A DNA stretch of 64,000 nucleotides, taken from assembly GCF_000403435.2 (NCBI RefSeq), contig NZ_KE159710.1, positions 372,001 through 436,000 on the forward strand, read 5' to 3'. Position 1 is the stretch's first letter, and every line of letters begins with the position of its first letter. The translations under genes and the position numbers were made by a program. A model generated the notes under the pieces. The model was not told the DNA's origin and did no database searches. It worked only from the letters and a program-made list of their open reading frames with translations. This document shows positions 25,409-35,089 of the stretch, one piece after another. Origin of the DNA: Oscillibacter sp. 1-3 (GTDB lineage: Bacteria > Bacillota > Clostridia > Oscillospirales > Oscillospiraceae).

Positions 25409-26141
25409 TTATCCCTGCCTCTACCCCTATTCCCGGCAGGAGGCCCAGCGGCGAAAAGAGGTGAAACTGCACACGGAGAGCTTCAAGATAAACGTCAGCT
25501 GTGCGCGGGCCATTGAATGCGCTGTCCGTGACTATTGCAATGAGGCGGATGGGAGTCTGGCGGAGAACTGCGCACAGTCCGTGCTGGAGCAGTACGGATT
25601 TAAGCGGGTGTGCTTCGTCCTTTCCAACTCTATCAGACAGATGGCTGATCCGGACCAGATCAGCGGCGAAGCCCGCCAATGGGTGCGGAGAACTTTTGTG
25701 CCTCCCGGCCGCAGATACAACATCTATTTTGCAGTGGATGCTGCGGCGCCGCAGCTGGAATCTTTTATCAGGCAGACACAGGAGGCATATCAGTCCCTTG
25801 GCCTGTTTGGACCGGAGCATTGCACCGGCGTCCGGTATGAACAGGACTATGAGGGCAAGGTGCTGGTCATGAGTCCGGATACCCTGCGGGAGAGCTGCTG
25901 GGACCCCCGCAGTCAGCTCTGGCTGGGTGAAAGCGGCTTTGGATGCTCCCCGCACGCTAGAGGGCAGGCGGTCTACGCCACCTGCCTGGGGGACGGGGAA
26001 CGGACCCGCTGGAACCGTGCCGACTTCACCGGTGTATTGGATGAGCAGTACCTGCCGGACTGGGCGCGGGAGAAGCTGGAGGAATTACGCAGCGCCCGGC
26101 AAGAGCAGCACGTCGGTCCCAGTATGGGCGGTATAAGCTGA
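25398..26141 (+). CDS. DUF3849 domain protein
   Basis: The 247-residue protein opens with the DUF3849 pattern: YPCLYPYSRQEAQRRKEVKL, then ESFKINVSCARAIECAVRDY, then VLEQYGFKRVCFVLSNSIRQM and a SGEARQWVRR segment. DUF3849 proteins are typical accessory genes of Clostridial ICEs and are often next to DUF3848, as here. Role unknown. It starts inside the previous gene, so translation is probably coupled. Confidence 0.8.
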   Translation: MAADYPCLYPYSRQEAQRRKEVKLHTESFKINVSCARAIECAVRDYCNEADGSLAENCAQSVLEQYGFKRVCFVLSNSIRQMADPDQISGEARQWVRRTFVPPGRRYNIYFAVDAAAPQLESFIRQTQEAYQSLGLFGPEHCTGVRYEQDYEGKVLVMSPDTLRESCWDPRSQLWLGESGFGCSPHARGQAVYATCLGDGERTRWNRADFTGVLDEQYLPDWAREKLEELRSARQEQHVGPSMGGIS

Positions 26142-26155
26142 AGGAGGCGTTTGCT

Positions 26156-26509
26156 GTGAAGAAGGCGGAATTACAAAATCAGCTCATAGGAAAGGTACAA
26201 AAATGCTGGGATACCTATACAGACAGTCTGCTGGAGCTGAGTCCCGGCGAACTCATCAGCAGCGCGAATGAAATCGCCGCTGCCAGCTGCTGCCACGAAC
26301 AGCTGAATGGCTGTGCCGACTCTTGCTCGGAGGATTTACTGGAATATCTCCTCCGTTTTGACGACCCGCTGAAAGCCATACGGGATCAATGGATGGCAGA
26401 ACTGGATATGGATTGCGGCGAAACGTTCAAACAGGTCCTGTGGAGCCTGCGGCAGTACGGTCCCGAACCGGAAAACAGCCCCGCTGTGGGCGGTTTGACT
26501 ATGGAGTGA
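26156..26509 (+). CDS. DUF3848 domain protein
   Basis: This 117-residue protein is predicted all-helical: KAELQNQLIGKVQKCWDTYT, then LLELSPGELISSANEIAAAS, then LLEYLLRFDDPLKAIRDQWM. This is the DUF3848 pattern. It begins with GTG, preceded by AAGGAGG, 14 bp after the DUF3849 stop. The pairing with DUF3849 is usual in ICEs. Function unknown. Confidence 0.75.
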   Translation: MKKAELQNQLIGKVQKCWDTYTDSLLELSPGELISSANEIAAASCCHEQLNGCADSCSEDLLEYLLRFDDPLKAIRDQWMAELDMDCGETFKQVLWSLRQYGPEPENSPAVGGLTME

Positions 26510-26554
26510 CCCTGTTTTATCTAAACTCTGTATTACTTCAAGGAGGAAACGATT

Positions 26555-26743
26555 ATGCAAAACACCCCTGCCCCGGCATCCACTCCCCAGCGAGAAGTGT
26601 TTCCCATGCAGGTGGATGTGAAAATCCACACGCTTCACACCAGCAGCCCGGTGCTGAACGCTTACCAGCAGGCGCTGAACCAGATTCCTCAGCGGCAGCA
26701 GGAGAGTCAGGAGGCTCCTCCCGTCCGGGAAATGAAAATGTAA
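26555..26743 (+). CDS. small hypothetical ICE protein (62 residues)
   Basis: The protein has a strong ribosome site (CAAGGAGGAAACGATT) before its ATG. The product is Pro/Gln-rich with a central strand-like segment MQVDVKIHTLHTSSPVLNAY and a charged tail. It lies 13 bp before the next gene. No family assigned. Confidence 0.6.
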   Translation: MQNTPAPASTPQREVFPMQVDVKIHTLHTSSPVLNAYQQALNQIPQRQQESQEAPPVREMKM

Positions 26744-26756
26744 AGGAGAAGTGAAT

Positions 26757-27674
26757 ATGAAAAGATTAACCACCGTCTGCGCCTTGGCACTGGCGTTGAC
26801 CATGGCCCTCACTCCCGCCGCTCACGCGGCGGAGTGGGCCGATCCCGCCCAGGTGTGCTATCCCACCTCTGTTACCCAGAATGAGGACAGCACCGAGATC
26901 CGCAAGTTCTACGACCTGTCCCCAGAGGACGATCCCACTGGCATCCCCCGCTCGGACTTCCAACAGGACGGGTACCATTACACGCTGGTAGAGCTGCTCA
27001 AGCAGGAACTGCCGGAGAATGAGAGCCGCCAGCACACCGAGACCGTGACGCTGGAGAGCAAGAACAAGGATATGGCCTCCGTTCTGGCCCTTCTGCCGCA
27101 GCAGCGGGAATTCGTGACGGATGATGGGCTCACAGGCATCCTCACCCTCCAGCTGGATACCGTACAGGTGGATGTATCCGGCTACGGCAGCTCTACCAGA
27201 GCGGTCAATGTCACCCGGTCCTATCCCAATTTGGCGGGGCAGGACACCCAGTACATCCCCAAGACCATTACCGATAACGGCAGAACCCTGACGCTGCAGG
27301 ACATCAACTGGCAGACGGACAATACCGGCAGTCTGGACGGCTATGCCCTGGGCGACCGCTACACTGCCGTGGCCACCTACACCGGCAGCGCCACCAGCAG
27401 TTATGTCAAAGGATATACTGTCACTGCCGACTATACCGGCACTGTCAGCCGGATCGCACTGAACAAGACCCGATATGTGGCTATATTTGAGGGAACTCCC
27501 CTCCAGCCGGTGGAGCCTGTGTTCGATGCCGCGAATACCGCCGGTTCCAACTTTCACTGGGCCTATGTTCTGATTCCACTGGGCGTAATCACCGTGGCCG
27601 GCGGCGGAATCGGTATCGCTTTGTTCCTCAAGCGGCGCAGTGAGCTGGCCGAGTGTGAGGACGGAAATGTGTGA
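26757..27674 (+). CDS. secreted, membrane-anchored ICE protein
   Basis: The 305-residue protein has an N-terminal signal peptide (KRLTTVCALALALTMALTPA, cleavage likely after AHA) and a Thr-rich beta-type exterior of ~240 residues. One C-terminal membrane helix (AYVLIPLGVITVAGGGIGIA) follows, then FLKRRSELAECE inside. It sits directly before the sortase and surface genes, so it probably belongs to the envelope part of the conjugation apparatus. Family not recognised. The ATG at 26757 is better spaced from AAAGGAG than the GTG at 26751. Confidence 0.75.
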   Translation: MKRLTTVCALALALTMALTPAAHAAEWADPAQVCYPTSVTQNEDSTEIRKFYDLSPEDDPTGIPRSDFQQDGYHYTLVELLKQELPENESRQHTETVTLESKNKDMASVLALLPQQREFVTDDGLTGILTLQLDTVQVDVSGYGSSTRAVNVTRSYPNLAGQDTQYIPKTITDNGRTLTLQDINWQTDNTGSLDGYALGDRYTAVATYTGSATSSYVKGYTVTADYTGTVSRIALNKTRYVAIFEGTPLQPVEPVFDAANTAGSNFHWAYVLIPLGVITVAGGGIGIALFLKRRSELAECEDGNV

Positions 27675-27712
27675 TCTCAAGCCCATATCATAGGAAAGGA
27701 CAGGAGAATATT

Positions 27713-28561
27713 ATGAAGAAGAAACTGATCACGCTCCTGCTGACGCTGTATGTGACGGCCTTTATGACGGCGGCCGCCTATGCTGCGGAGCCGCTGGAGT
27801 ACACCATTGCCGGCACAGACAATCCGGAGTACGGCAAACCCACCTCCATTGAGGTAGTGCATACTCCTGACGGCGGGGCGATGAAAAACGAGGACATCAG
27901 CAAAAACGCTGCCCTTGCCCCACCTGCCTTCGGCAGTGCCAGTGCGGATACCCTGCATACCGGTATACCCATTACTCCCAATCTGGCTCCCGGCTATATG
28001 CCGGATACCAACGCGGTTATCAATGGCAGCGCCGCCGCGGTTCAGCCCCCCGCCATGGGCGGCGGAACGGCCTCCGATACCGGGGCGCTTTATGTCCCCG
28101 GTTCGTCCACCGTGACAGTGACCAATCCCGGCGGTGCTGCGGGCGGTTATACGGAGGTGACAGATGACCTCTATTACAGAGGCGGGCATCTCGGCACACT
28201 GGAGATCCCCGCTATTGACCTGGATGTGAAGATCTACCAGGGTACGGACAGCAGAACCCTGGCAAAGGGCGTGGGCCACTTTACGGAGACCACCATCTGG
28301 GCTGGAAATGTTGGGCTGGCCGCTCACAACCGGGGGACTAACTCCTACTTTGGGAAAATTCACACACTCAAAGCGGGAGACCGGATCACCCTGACCACCA
28401 AGCTGGGGACGCGCGTCTACGAGGTAACCACAGTTTCCAAGGTCAGCGAGACGGATCGAAGCAGCCTTGCGGACACGCGGGACAACTGCTTGACCCTGTA
28501 TACCTGCGTCCGGAATGAGCGGGACCAGCGGTGGTGCGTCCGTGCTGTGGAGGTGAAATGA
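27713..28561 (+). CDS. sortase family transpeptidase
   Basis: The 282-residue protein has a signal-anchor (KKLITLLLTLYVTAFMTAAA), a Pro/Gly-rich spacer and a C-terminal sortase domain. Its catalytic triad is visible: His in GLAAHNRGTN, Cys in CLTLYTCV and Arg in DQRWCVRAV. It would cleave a sorting signal such as LPxTG and join the protein to the cell wall or a pilus. The likely client is the giant SpaA-repeat adhesin, whose C-terminal half (51719-55471) ends KPLPRTGY. The class (B or D) is not clear. Start chosen at 27713 for GGAGAATATT upstream. Confidence 0.88.
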   Translation: MKKKLITLLLTLYVTAFMTAAAYAAEPLEYTIAGTDNPEYGKPTSIEVVHTPDGGAMKNEDISKNAALAPPAFGSASADTLHTGIPITPNLAPGYMPDTNAVINGSAAAVQPPAMGGGTASDTGALYVPGSSTVTVTNPGGAAGGYTEVTDDLYYRGGHLGTLEIPAIDLDVKIYQGTDSRTLAKGVGHFTETTIWAGNVGLAAHNRGTNSYFGKIHTLKAGDRITLTTKLGTRVYEVTTVSKVSETDRSSLADTRDNCLTLYTCVRNERDQRWCVRAVEVK

Positions 28562-28681
28562 CTATGTAATCTGCTTCATTTCGCCCCTCTTTTTCTACCT
28601 TTGCTTTTCCATGTTTCCATAGCTTTCATGTCCGTTTTGCGGTATGATATGGGACAAGAAAAGTCATAGGAGGCACAGAGA

Positions 28682-29674
28682 ATGAAAAAGAGAGAGCTCG
28701 GAACACTGGCTGTGGGCATGGCGTTGGGCGCGGTGCTGACCGGCGGCGCTGCTGCTGCGGGAGTCATGGCAGAACCCTCCTGGTCTCCCATCTATGTAGA
28801 CGGCCAGCAGGTGCAGATGACCGCCTATAACATTGCGGGCAATAACTACGTCAAGCTTCGGGACATCGGGCAGGCAGTGGGCTTCAACGTCTACTGGCAG
28901 GACGGCGTCCAGGTGGACAGCACCTCCCCCTACACCGGAGAGGCGCCGGCCCAAACACCTCCGACCACAACGGCGCAGGCGGTCCGGGTGAGCAGCTACA
29001 AAGGAGATACCCTGAGTGTCGGAGACCGCAGCGGCATCATGATCTCTCCCAGTGGAACGACCTATACGGTGACCTCCAGCAACCCGGCAGTCATTGCAGT
29101 TGAAAAGGTATCCGGGAACTGGGTTGCCGTGGCGAAATCCGCCGGGACTGCTGCAATCACCGTCAAAAGCAGCTCTGGGGAGACCGGACAGCTCACGCTG
29201 ACCGTGACCGGCGGCACAGCAGATCCCGAGGCTGATAGACAGCTCTCTGCCCCAGATGGCGGGATCGATCTGTCTGCCAATATGGAGATCCGGCAGGAGA
29301 TGATTCGGCTCATCAATGAGGTGCGCCGCAAAAACGGTGTGGCGGAGCTGGAGGTAAATGAGGCTCTGATGAATGCCGCACAACACTGCTCTGCACAGGG
29401 TTTCACCACACACCACACTGAGTATGAGTGCAGGACAGCACTGCGATACGGCTACCCATACGGTTTTGGGGATAACCTGACAATTTTTACACCCACCAAT
29501 ACAGCAAGCATCGCACAAAACGCTGTTTCCAATTGGGAATATTCGCCCGGTCACTTCCAGACAATGACTGCGGAGCGATACGACTGCATTGGCGTCGGCG
29601 TGACGATCATAGACGGAAGAGCCTACTGCTATATGTTCGCAGGAAATCCCAATGGACATAATCCCTACGAATAA
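28682..29674 (+). CDS. secreted CAP/SCP-domain protein with Big2-like domain
   Basis: The 330-residue protein has several domains. A signal peptide (LGTLAVGMALGAVLTGGAAA) comes first. A copper-amine-oxidase-N-like stalk segment follows (WSPIYVDGQQVQMTAYNI, VKLRDIGQAVGFNVYW). A bacterial Ig-like (Big2) domain covers residues ~100-180 (TYTVTSSNPAVIAVEKVSG). A CAP domain (~200-330) contains MIRLINEVRRKNGVAELEVN and GYPYGFGDNLTI. CAP proteins are extracellular and of mixed function. Position between sortase and adhesin suggests a role at the donor surface. AGGAGGC precedes the ATG, and a terminator follows. Confidence 0.85.
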   Translation: MKKRELGTLAVGMALGAVLTGGAAAAGVMAEPSWSPIYVDGQQVQMTAYNIAGNNYVKLRDIGQAVGFNVYWQDGVQVDSTSPYTGEAPAQTPPTTTAQAVRVSSYKGDTLSVGDRSGIMISPSGTTYTVTSSNPAVIAVEKVSGNWVAVAKSAGTAAITVKSSSGETGQLTLTVTGGTADPEADRQLSAPDGGIDLSANMEIRQEMIRLINEVRRKNGVAELEVNEALMNAAQHCSAQGFTTHHTEYECRTALRYGYPYGFGDNLTIFTPTNTASIAQNAVSNWEYSPGHFQTMTAERYDCIGVGVTIIDGRAYCYMFAGNPNGHNPYE

Positions 29675-29700
29675 GCGAAACAATCACGTTCCCATCCTGA

Positions 29701-29728
29701 GTTCCCCGGAATACCGGGGAACTTTTTT
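29701..29728 (+). terminator. intrinsic terminator after the CAP gene
   Basis: GTTCCCCGG and CCGGGGAAC pair perfectly around AATA and are followed by six T. It isolates the adhesin gene from the upstream operon. Confidence 0.92.
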
Positions 29729-29756
29729 CTGAATTTTTTTGGAAAGGAATCACAAT

Positions 29757-32700
29757 ATGAATCGATTACAGCATACATTGCAGACACGCCTGACTGCAAT
29801 GTTTTTGGCACTGATTTGTTTGTTCAGTCTGTTACCCGTTCCTGCATCCGCAGCAGGGCCAAGCACGATCAAGCTGGACCGTTTCGGGTTTTCGGGTGTC
29901 ACCTATGAATCCGCCAGTTTGGGCCGGTGTCTCATCCACCAAATGTACTACGACTATGATGGAAAAAGTACCATCGGGTTTTGTGGTACCAAGGGTGCCA
30001 CAATGAACCAGTCCCTGACGGGGCAGACCTGGGGTAATCCACAGGCCATCTCAGATCCTACCGTGGAGATGATGATGGCCTATTATTATGCCCACTCCAC
30101 CAACAATTTTACCGATCAGGCACACGCCCTCGGTGTAGATGATGTCTGGGACAGCGGTTATACATGGTATATGAATGCCTGGGTGCAGGCAATCGTATGG
30201 CGCTACAAAGCCGGGACTCTCTCCGATCCTGTGGTGGCCTGCGCTGAGGAACTGATGGCTGTATTTAACTCGCTGGAGGGTACACATTTTACCAGTATCG
30301 ATCAGGAGAAAGACGGCACTTCGTTTCGATCCCGTGCCCAATATATCCTTGATCTGGGGCGGCAGGGTGTTTGGGACAATTGCTCGGTACAGGAATATAC
30401 TTTCACTGGAGCAGCAGCCGGCAATGTACAGAAGATCATGATTGGCACTTTGGATTCGCCGATGACAGAGGATAAATATGCGCTGACCATCAAAAAAGTA
30501 GATTCCACAAATCCCGCCAAAGGCTTGCAGGGAGCAAAATTCCATGTTGAAGCTGTGAACGGTTCATACAACAAAGAGATTGTAACTGGACCCGATGGTA
30601 CCTACACGTTAGAGAATCTGGATGCAAACACCTACGCCGTGACGGAAACAGCCCCTCCTCCCGGCGGGTATGAGATTGACAATCCTGGCCCGGAGTATGT
30701 GGTCCTGCCCAACGGTTCCAGCAATACCGTGACCGTTACCTTCACAGACACGCCGCCCTCCACCGGCGAGGGAACCATCCGTAAAGTGGACGTTGATGAT
30801 CCCTCCAAAGGACTTGCCGGAGCGGTTATCAAGATCACCGGCGTGGACAACAACTTCGTGGGCACCTACACCACCGGCGCGGGCGGCTATCTCACAGATG
30901 TCCCCTGGGATCAGATGCCTGTGGGCAGCTATACCGCAGAGGAGGTCACGCCGCCGGAGGGGTACACCAAGAGCCCGGATGTCAACAAGACCAAGCAGAC
31001 CTTTGTATGGGACGGACAAACGGACATCTCCCTCATTTTTGAGAATGACGCCCACGTAAAAATCCGCCTCATAAAGTTAGATGATTCCAATAATCCCCTC
31101 CCCGGCGCTGTGTTCAACATCTTGCGGGATGGGCAAATCATCGGCACGGAGGCCACCAAAACCGATGGCACCATCACCGTCACCGATGTCACCGAGGGGA
31201 TGTACGCATTTGTTGAGGTAAGCGCTCCGACGCCTTTCGCCAGGCTTACAGAGCCTGTCATTGCCCACGTGGATCAAGCTACAATCAACGGCGGCGGAAC
31301 AGTCACCGTAACAGCGTCGGACAAGCGCCTGCCCAATCTCACCATTTTGAAGAGGGATGCCCAGACACAAGACCCGGTCCCCGGCACGGTCTTTGAGGTC
31401 AAGGGCATCCATTTTCATTACCATGAGGATGTGGAGACCGGGCAGGACGGAAAAGCGGTCCTGTCCAATCTCCCCGTGGACAGTTATGAGGTCCGGGAGA
31501 AGTCCGTGCCGGACCCTTATGTTATAGGAGACGAGCCGGTCCAGACCATCTACCTGGGCCCCGGCGAGAACCGGGAGCTGATTTTTGACAACCTCAAGCA
31601 GCCGCTGCTCACCATCTCGAAAGTGGACGCCGTGACCGGCAATCCGGTCCCCGGCACAGTCCTGACCGTTGAGGGCATCGACAGCGATCACAAGCACGAC
31701 GTTACCACCGGAACGGATGGCACCGTCTCTCTGCGGCTTGCTCCCGGCAGCTTCAAAATCACGGAGAAATCTGTCCCCTCTCCCTACTACCTGCCGGACA
31801 AGGACGCGGACCGGGTACAGATCATCTCCCTGAACGCAGGCGATGAAAAGACCGTGGTATTCAAAAACCACCGGATGCCGGAGGTCATGGTCTATAAGGA
31901 GAACAGCATCACCAGGGAGCCGATTGAACATGCCAAATTCCACATTACCTATACGTCCAACGGTGAATCCGCAGACGCACCTTCCACCATTGACTATGGG
32001 TACTTTTTTACGGACGTAAAAGGCGAGATTCGCCTCCATGAGCAGGGCAAGCGGCTGTACCCCGGCGAATTTACCATCACCGAAGTGGAGCCGGCGGACG
32101 GTTTCCAGCTGAAAGAACCCATCACTCAGAAAGTCATTCTCCACGGAAGTGAGAGCAAGACAGTTGTGTTCCAGAATACCCCGCTCTCCGCTTTGGTAGT
32201 CTGGAAATATGATTCCGTCACTGGTGAGCCTGTTGAGGGCGCCGTCTTCCAGGTCCGGTATATGTCCGGAACCAGCGGCAGCGGCGGAACAGTCATCGGC
32301 ACCTACAAGACCGGCCCCGGCGGCAGTTTCACTATCAACCGGCTCAAGGCAGGCGCATACACCGTGGAGGAGCTCGCCAGCGACGGGAACCATGTGATTG
32401 ACACGGCCCCGCAAACAGCCTATATCTCCGGCGAGGAGCAGGACGTGGTGCAGCTCTACTTCGGCAACAGTCCCAAGGGCAGCCTGCTCGTCAAGAAAAT
32501 TGACGCCGCGACCCACGAGCCTTTGAGCGACGTTGAATTCCTTGTCACCGACAGCCACGGGACTATGCTGGGCGATGCCAACGGCAAGTTTGTGACCGAC
32601 AGCGCGGGCACCATCCTGATTTCCAACATCAACCCCGGTACCACACTGGTGGTGCGTGAGACCAGAACCAGAGAAAACTACATTCTGGACGATGTGCCCC

Positions 32701-32930
32701 AGACGGCCACCATCCAGGCGGGCCAGACTGTGAGCCTTGAATTTAGGAACCAGCCGAAAGGCTCCGTCACTCTTTATAAGTTTAGCAGCCTGGACCGGAG
32801 GACTCCCCTGGAGGGCGTGGGCTTCAAGATTACCTTTGCGGACGGCAAGGTCGTGGACAACATCGGCGGCAAGCTGTCCAGTAATGGTATCTACTACACG
32901 GACTCCGACGGTTATATATCATTAGTATAA
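29757..32930 (+). pseudogene. thioester-domain SpaA/Cna-B repeat adhesin, N-terminal portion, broken at the recombinase junction
   Basis: The 1057-residue product has a signal peptide (LTAMFLALICLFSLLPVPAS) and then a thioester-adhesin domain with the paired motifs GFCGTKG and AWVQAIVWRYKAG, whose Cys and Gln would form the bond. Eight complete SpaA/Cna-B repeats follow, starting for instance at YALTIKKVDSTNPAKGLQGA and KGSLLVKKIDAATHEPLSDV. The ninth stops after GIYYTDSDG, where foreign sequence adds YISLV and a stop. No LPxTG or membrane anchor remains. The missing part matches the start of the repeat region encoded on the opposite strand at about 55380. Without an anchor the product would be secreted only. 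Confidence 0.85.
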
Positions 32931-32936
32931 GAAAGC

Positions 32937-34304
32937 CTATAAAAAAGAGATGCCGGTGATTTGGCGTTCTTTGTCCACGCGGATTTCCTTTATCACGGAG
33001 CGCCAGAGGGTGCGCTTTTCCTCTCGCTCCAGACCATCATAGATTTTGCGGAAGCCGGATGCAAGGATCGCTTCGACGGCTTCAAAGTTGGGGCGCTCCT
33101 CCTCGGCGGAGGGGGCGGTACGCTCGGAAAGCTGGGCGGTGTATAGTTCATAGTCCCGGCGGTATTCCTCCAGGTCGATCATCTCATTCACGTAAAGTTC
33201 TTTTAGGCGGGACAGCTTGCGGCGGATTGCCGCCCGGTCGATGGAGGCGGCGGTCTGCCTGCGCCGGGCCTCTTTGATGTCCCATTCAAGGCGCTGCTTT
33301 TTCAGCTCGTCCCCCAGGAAGGTAAATAGCCATTCCTCAACGGCGGTTTCCCGAATCTGCTTTTTATGGTCGCAGGTCCGGCGGCTGTAGTGCTGCGGAC
33401 AGCGGTAATAAGGGCCGTATCCGGTTTGAAGACCGGCCAGCCGGTGGCCGCACTCGGCGCAGATCAGGAGAGAGGTAAAGAGGAACACCCGCCCGGTGGG
33501 GTTGGCCTTTGTGTTATTGGACAGGAGCTTTTGCACATCGTCGTACAGATCGCGGGGGACAATGGGAGGGCAGAAGTTGGGGTTCACTCGCCCATTGCTC
33601 TCATAGTGGCCGATGTAGAGCGTCTGGGCAAGGTTCCGGCGGCAGCGCACATTGTCCCAGTTCAGGCCATAAGTCCGCTGAATATAGGCGGCGGTGGCGC
33701 GGACGGAGACGGTAGAGCGGTAATGCTCAAAGGCATCCAGGATGATTGCCGCATTTTCGGGAACGACCTCCAGGCGCTTTTCCTCGTTGATCCGGTAGCC
33801 GAAGGGGATTTTGCCGGAGACCACCGTACCGTGCTTTACCTTGCTGTCCAGCACGACGCCGATCCGCTCCCCGCATAGGTCTGCTTCGTTCTGTGCAATG
33901 GAGAGGCGGAGGTTGATATACAGCCGCCCGCCTGCCGTGGTGGTGTCGTATTGCTCCTGGGTGGTCAGCCAGCCGCAATTATGGGCGTCCAGAATCTCCA
34001 TGACCTTGTAATAGTCGGCCACGGAACGAAACCAGCGGTCAAGGCGGGTAAACAGGATCAGGTCTACGTTGTCCTGCTTCACGCTCTCCAGCATCCGCAG
34101 GAAGTTTGTGCGCTTGCCAAGGCTCTTGCGGGCCGTCTTCGCCGCGTCGATGTAGACGCCGACGATTACCCAGCCTCGTTCCCTGGCGTACTCCTCCAGG
34201 CTTTCTTGCTGGGCCTCCAGAGACAGGCCCTTGATTGCCTGCTCCTGACCGCTGACGCGGACATACAGCGCAACCCGCAGCGGGGCCACCTCGTTTTTTC
34301 CCAT
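32937..34304 (-). CDS. large serine recombinase (resolvase/integrase)
   Basis: The 455-residue enzyme has the catalytic N-domain with the nucleophile in YVRVSGQEQAIKG, followed by DLILFTRLDRWFR. A recombinase domain comes next (GKIPFGYRINEEKR; RATAAYIQRTYGLNWDN), then a zinc ribbon (CAECGHRL ... CPQHYSRRTC) and a C-terminal coiled coil. It would integrate or excise an element, or invert DNA, with no need for host factors. It ends only 7 bp from the break in the adhesin gene, so that junction is probably one of its attachment sites. The ATG at 34304 follows GGGCAGGTG. Confidence 0.9.
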   Translation of the reverse strand: MGKNEVAPLRVALYVRVSGQEQAIKGLSLEAQQESLEEYARERGWVIVGVYIDAAKTARKSLGKRTNFLRMLESVKQDNVDLILFTRLDRWFRSVADYYKVMEILDAHNCGWLTTQEQYDTTTAGGRLYINLRLSIAQNEADLCGERIGVVLDSKVKHGTVVSGKIPFGYRINEEKRLEVVPENAAIILDAFEHYRSTVSVRATAAYIQRTYGLNWDNVRCRRNLAQTLYIGHYESNGRVNPNFCPPIVPRDLYDDVQKLLSNNTKANPTGRVFLFTSLLICAECGHRLAGLQTGYGPYYRCPQHYSRRTCDHKKQIRETAVEEWLFTFLGDELKKQRLEWDIKEARRRQTAASIDRAAIRRKLSRLKELYVNEMIDLEEYRRDYELYTAQLSERTAPSAEEERPNFEAVEAILASGFRKIYDGLEREEKRTLWRSVIKEIRVDKERQITGISFL

Positions 34305-34361
34305 AAATATAACACCTGCCCTTCAAAAAGGTTGCAATCAACCAGGGGCAGGTGTTATAAT
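34305..34361. promoter_or_regulatory. 14-bp inverted repeat with divergent promoter elements upstream of the recombinase
   Basis: TATAACACCTGCCC (34307-34320) and GGGCAGGTGTTATA (34346-34359) pair perfectly across about 25 bp. A plus-strand promoter, TTGCAA (34332) - 18 bp - TATAAT (34356), overlaps the right arm. This looks like an operator controlling the recombinase, or a recombinase binding site. Confidence 0.55.
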
Positions 34362-34367
34362 AGCACT

Positions 34368-34450
34368 GTCCAGGTGACTATTATCGGGCCTGCCCCGGTA
34401 AGGTTCACTCCCCGCCCCCGGTGCTGGTAACACCGGGGGCGGATTTTTTA
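34368..34450 (+). ncRNA. candidate short RNA between promoter and terminator
   Basis: A plus-strand promoter at 34332-34361 is followed about 85 bp later by a perfect terminator, with no reading frame between. The transcript would end on a very stable GC hairpin. It is a candidate only; the pair could be incidental. Confidence 0.3.
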
Positions 34451-34454
34451 TTTT
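34412..34454 (+). terminator. intrinsic terminator
   Basis: CCGCCCCCGGTG (34412-34423) and CACCGGGGGCGG (34431-34442) pair perfectly, followed by ATTTTTTATTTT. The T tract is on the plus strand, facing the Uma2 gene end. Confidence 0.85.
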
Positions 34455-35035
34455 CAGAATGTGCGATAGAAAATATCCTCCAGATGGATGTTCAGGTCGT
34501 CATATAAACTGCACTTGAAACGTGTGACAACCTCGGCACGCTCTTTTTCGGTCATTCTGGCAGGCATCCAGTCAGGAGGCAGAACGTAAATGGAGTTTAG
34601 AACCAAATCCCCATCTCGCAAAAGGTACTGTTCAACCGCCTTATCACCTGGGCTGATGATCCAGTATTCCAGAACGCCGCACTTTGCGTAGACTTCTTTT
34701 TTACGGGTCTTATCGTTGCGCATTGTGCTGGGGGAAAGAATTTCCACCACCAGATCGGGAGCGCCGTGGACACCGTCCGGCTTGATCTTCTCCCGGTCAC
34801 AAACAACCATCATGTCCGGGACAAAATGATCTTGTTCAGTGAGAAATACTTTTACCCCATCCATAAAGGGAACGCATTTTTTACCCTTCAAGTAGTTTCC
34901 GAAAATGCTATAGACATTGCCGGAGACGAGAACATGGTTGGTGGAAGCGGGAGCCATAAGAAATACTTCCCCGCCAATCAGCTCTTCCCGCATCTTCTCC
35001 TGGCAATCATCCCGATAGGCCAGATTACCACTCAT
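34454..35035 (-). CDS. Uma2-family (DUF820) putative endonuclease
   Basis: The 193-residue protein has the restriction-endonuclease-like pattern of Uma2 proteins: ELIGGEVFLMAPASTNH, DHFVPDMMVVCDREKI, and the core GAPDLVVEILSPSTMRNDKTRK with Asp, Glu and Lys in catalytic positions. The end is GVLEYWIISPGDK. Uma2 proteins are widespread in mobile elements; substrates are unproven. It lies between the repressor and the recombinase on the same strand. A second, diverged Uma2 is at 62136-62711. Confidence 0.85.
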   Translation of the reverse strand: MSGNLAYRDDCQEKMREELIGGEVFLMAPASTNHVLVSGNVYSIFGNYLKGKKCVPFMDGVKVFLTEQDHFVPDMMVVCDREKIKPDGVHGAPDLVVEILSPSTMRNDKTRKKEVYAKCGVLEYWIISPGDKAVEQYLLRDGDLVLNSIYVLPPDWMPARMTEKERAEVVTRFKCSLYDDLNIHLEDIFYRTF

Positions 35036-35089
35036 ACAGAATACTCCTTTCTTCTGCCCGGTGAGTTTATGCCTCGCCGGGCTTATTTT

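Noticed and set aside
31077..32558. 493-codon minus-strand ORF
   Set aside because: Antisense shadow of the repeat adhesin, which has clear domains on the plus strand.
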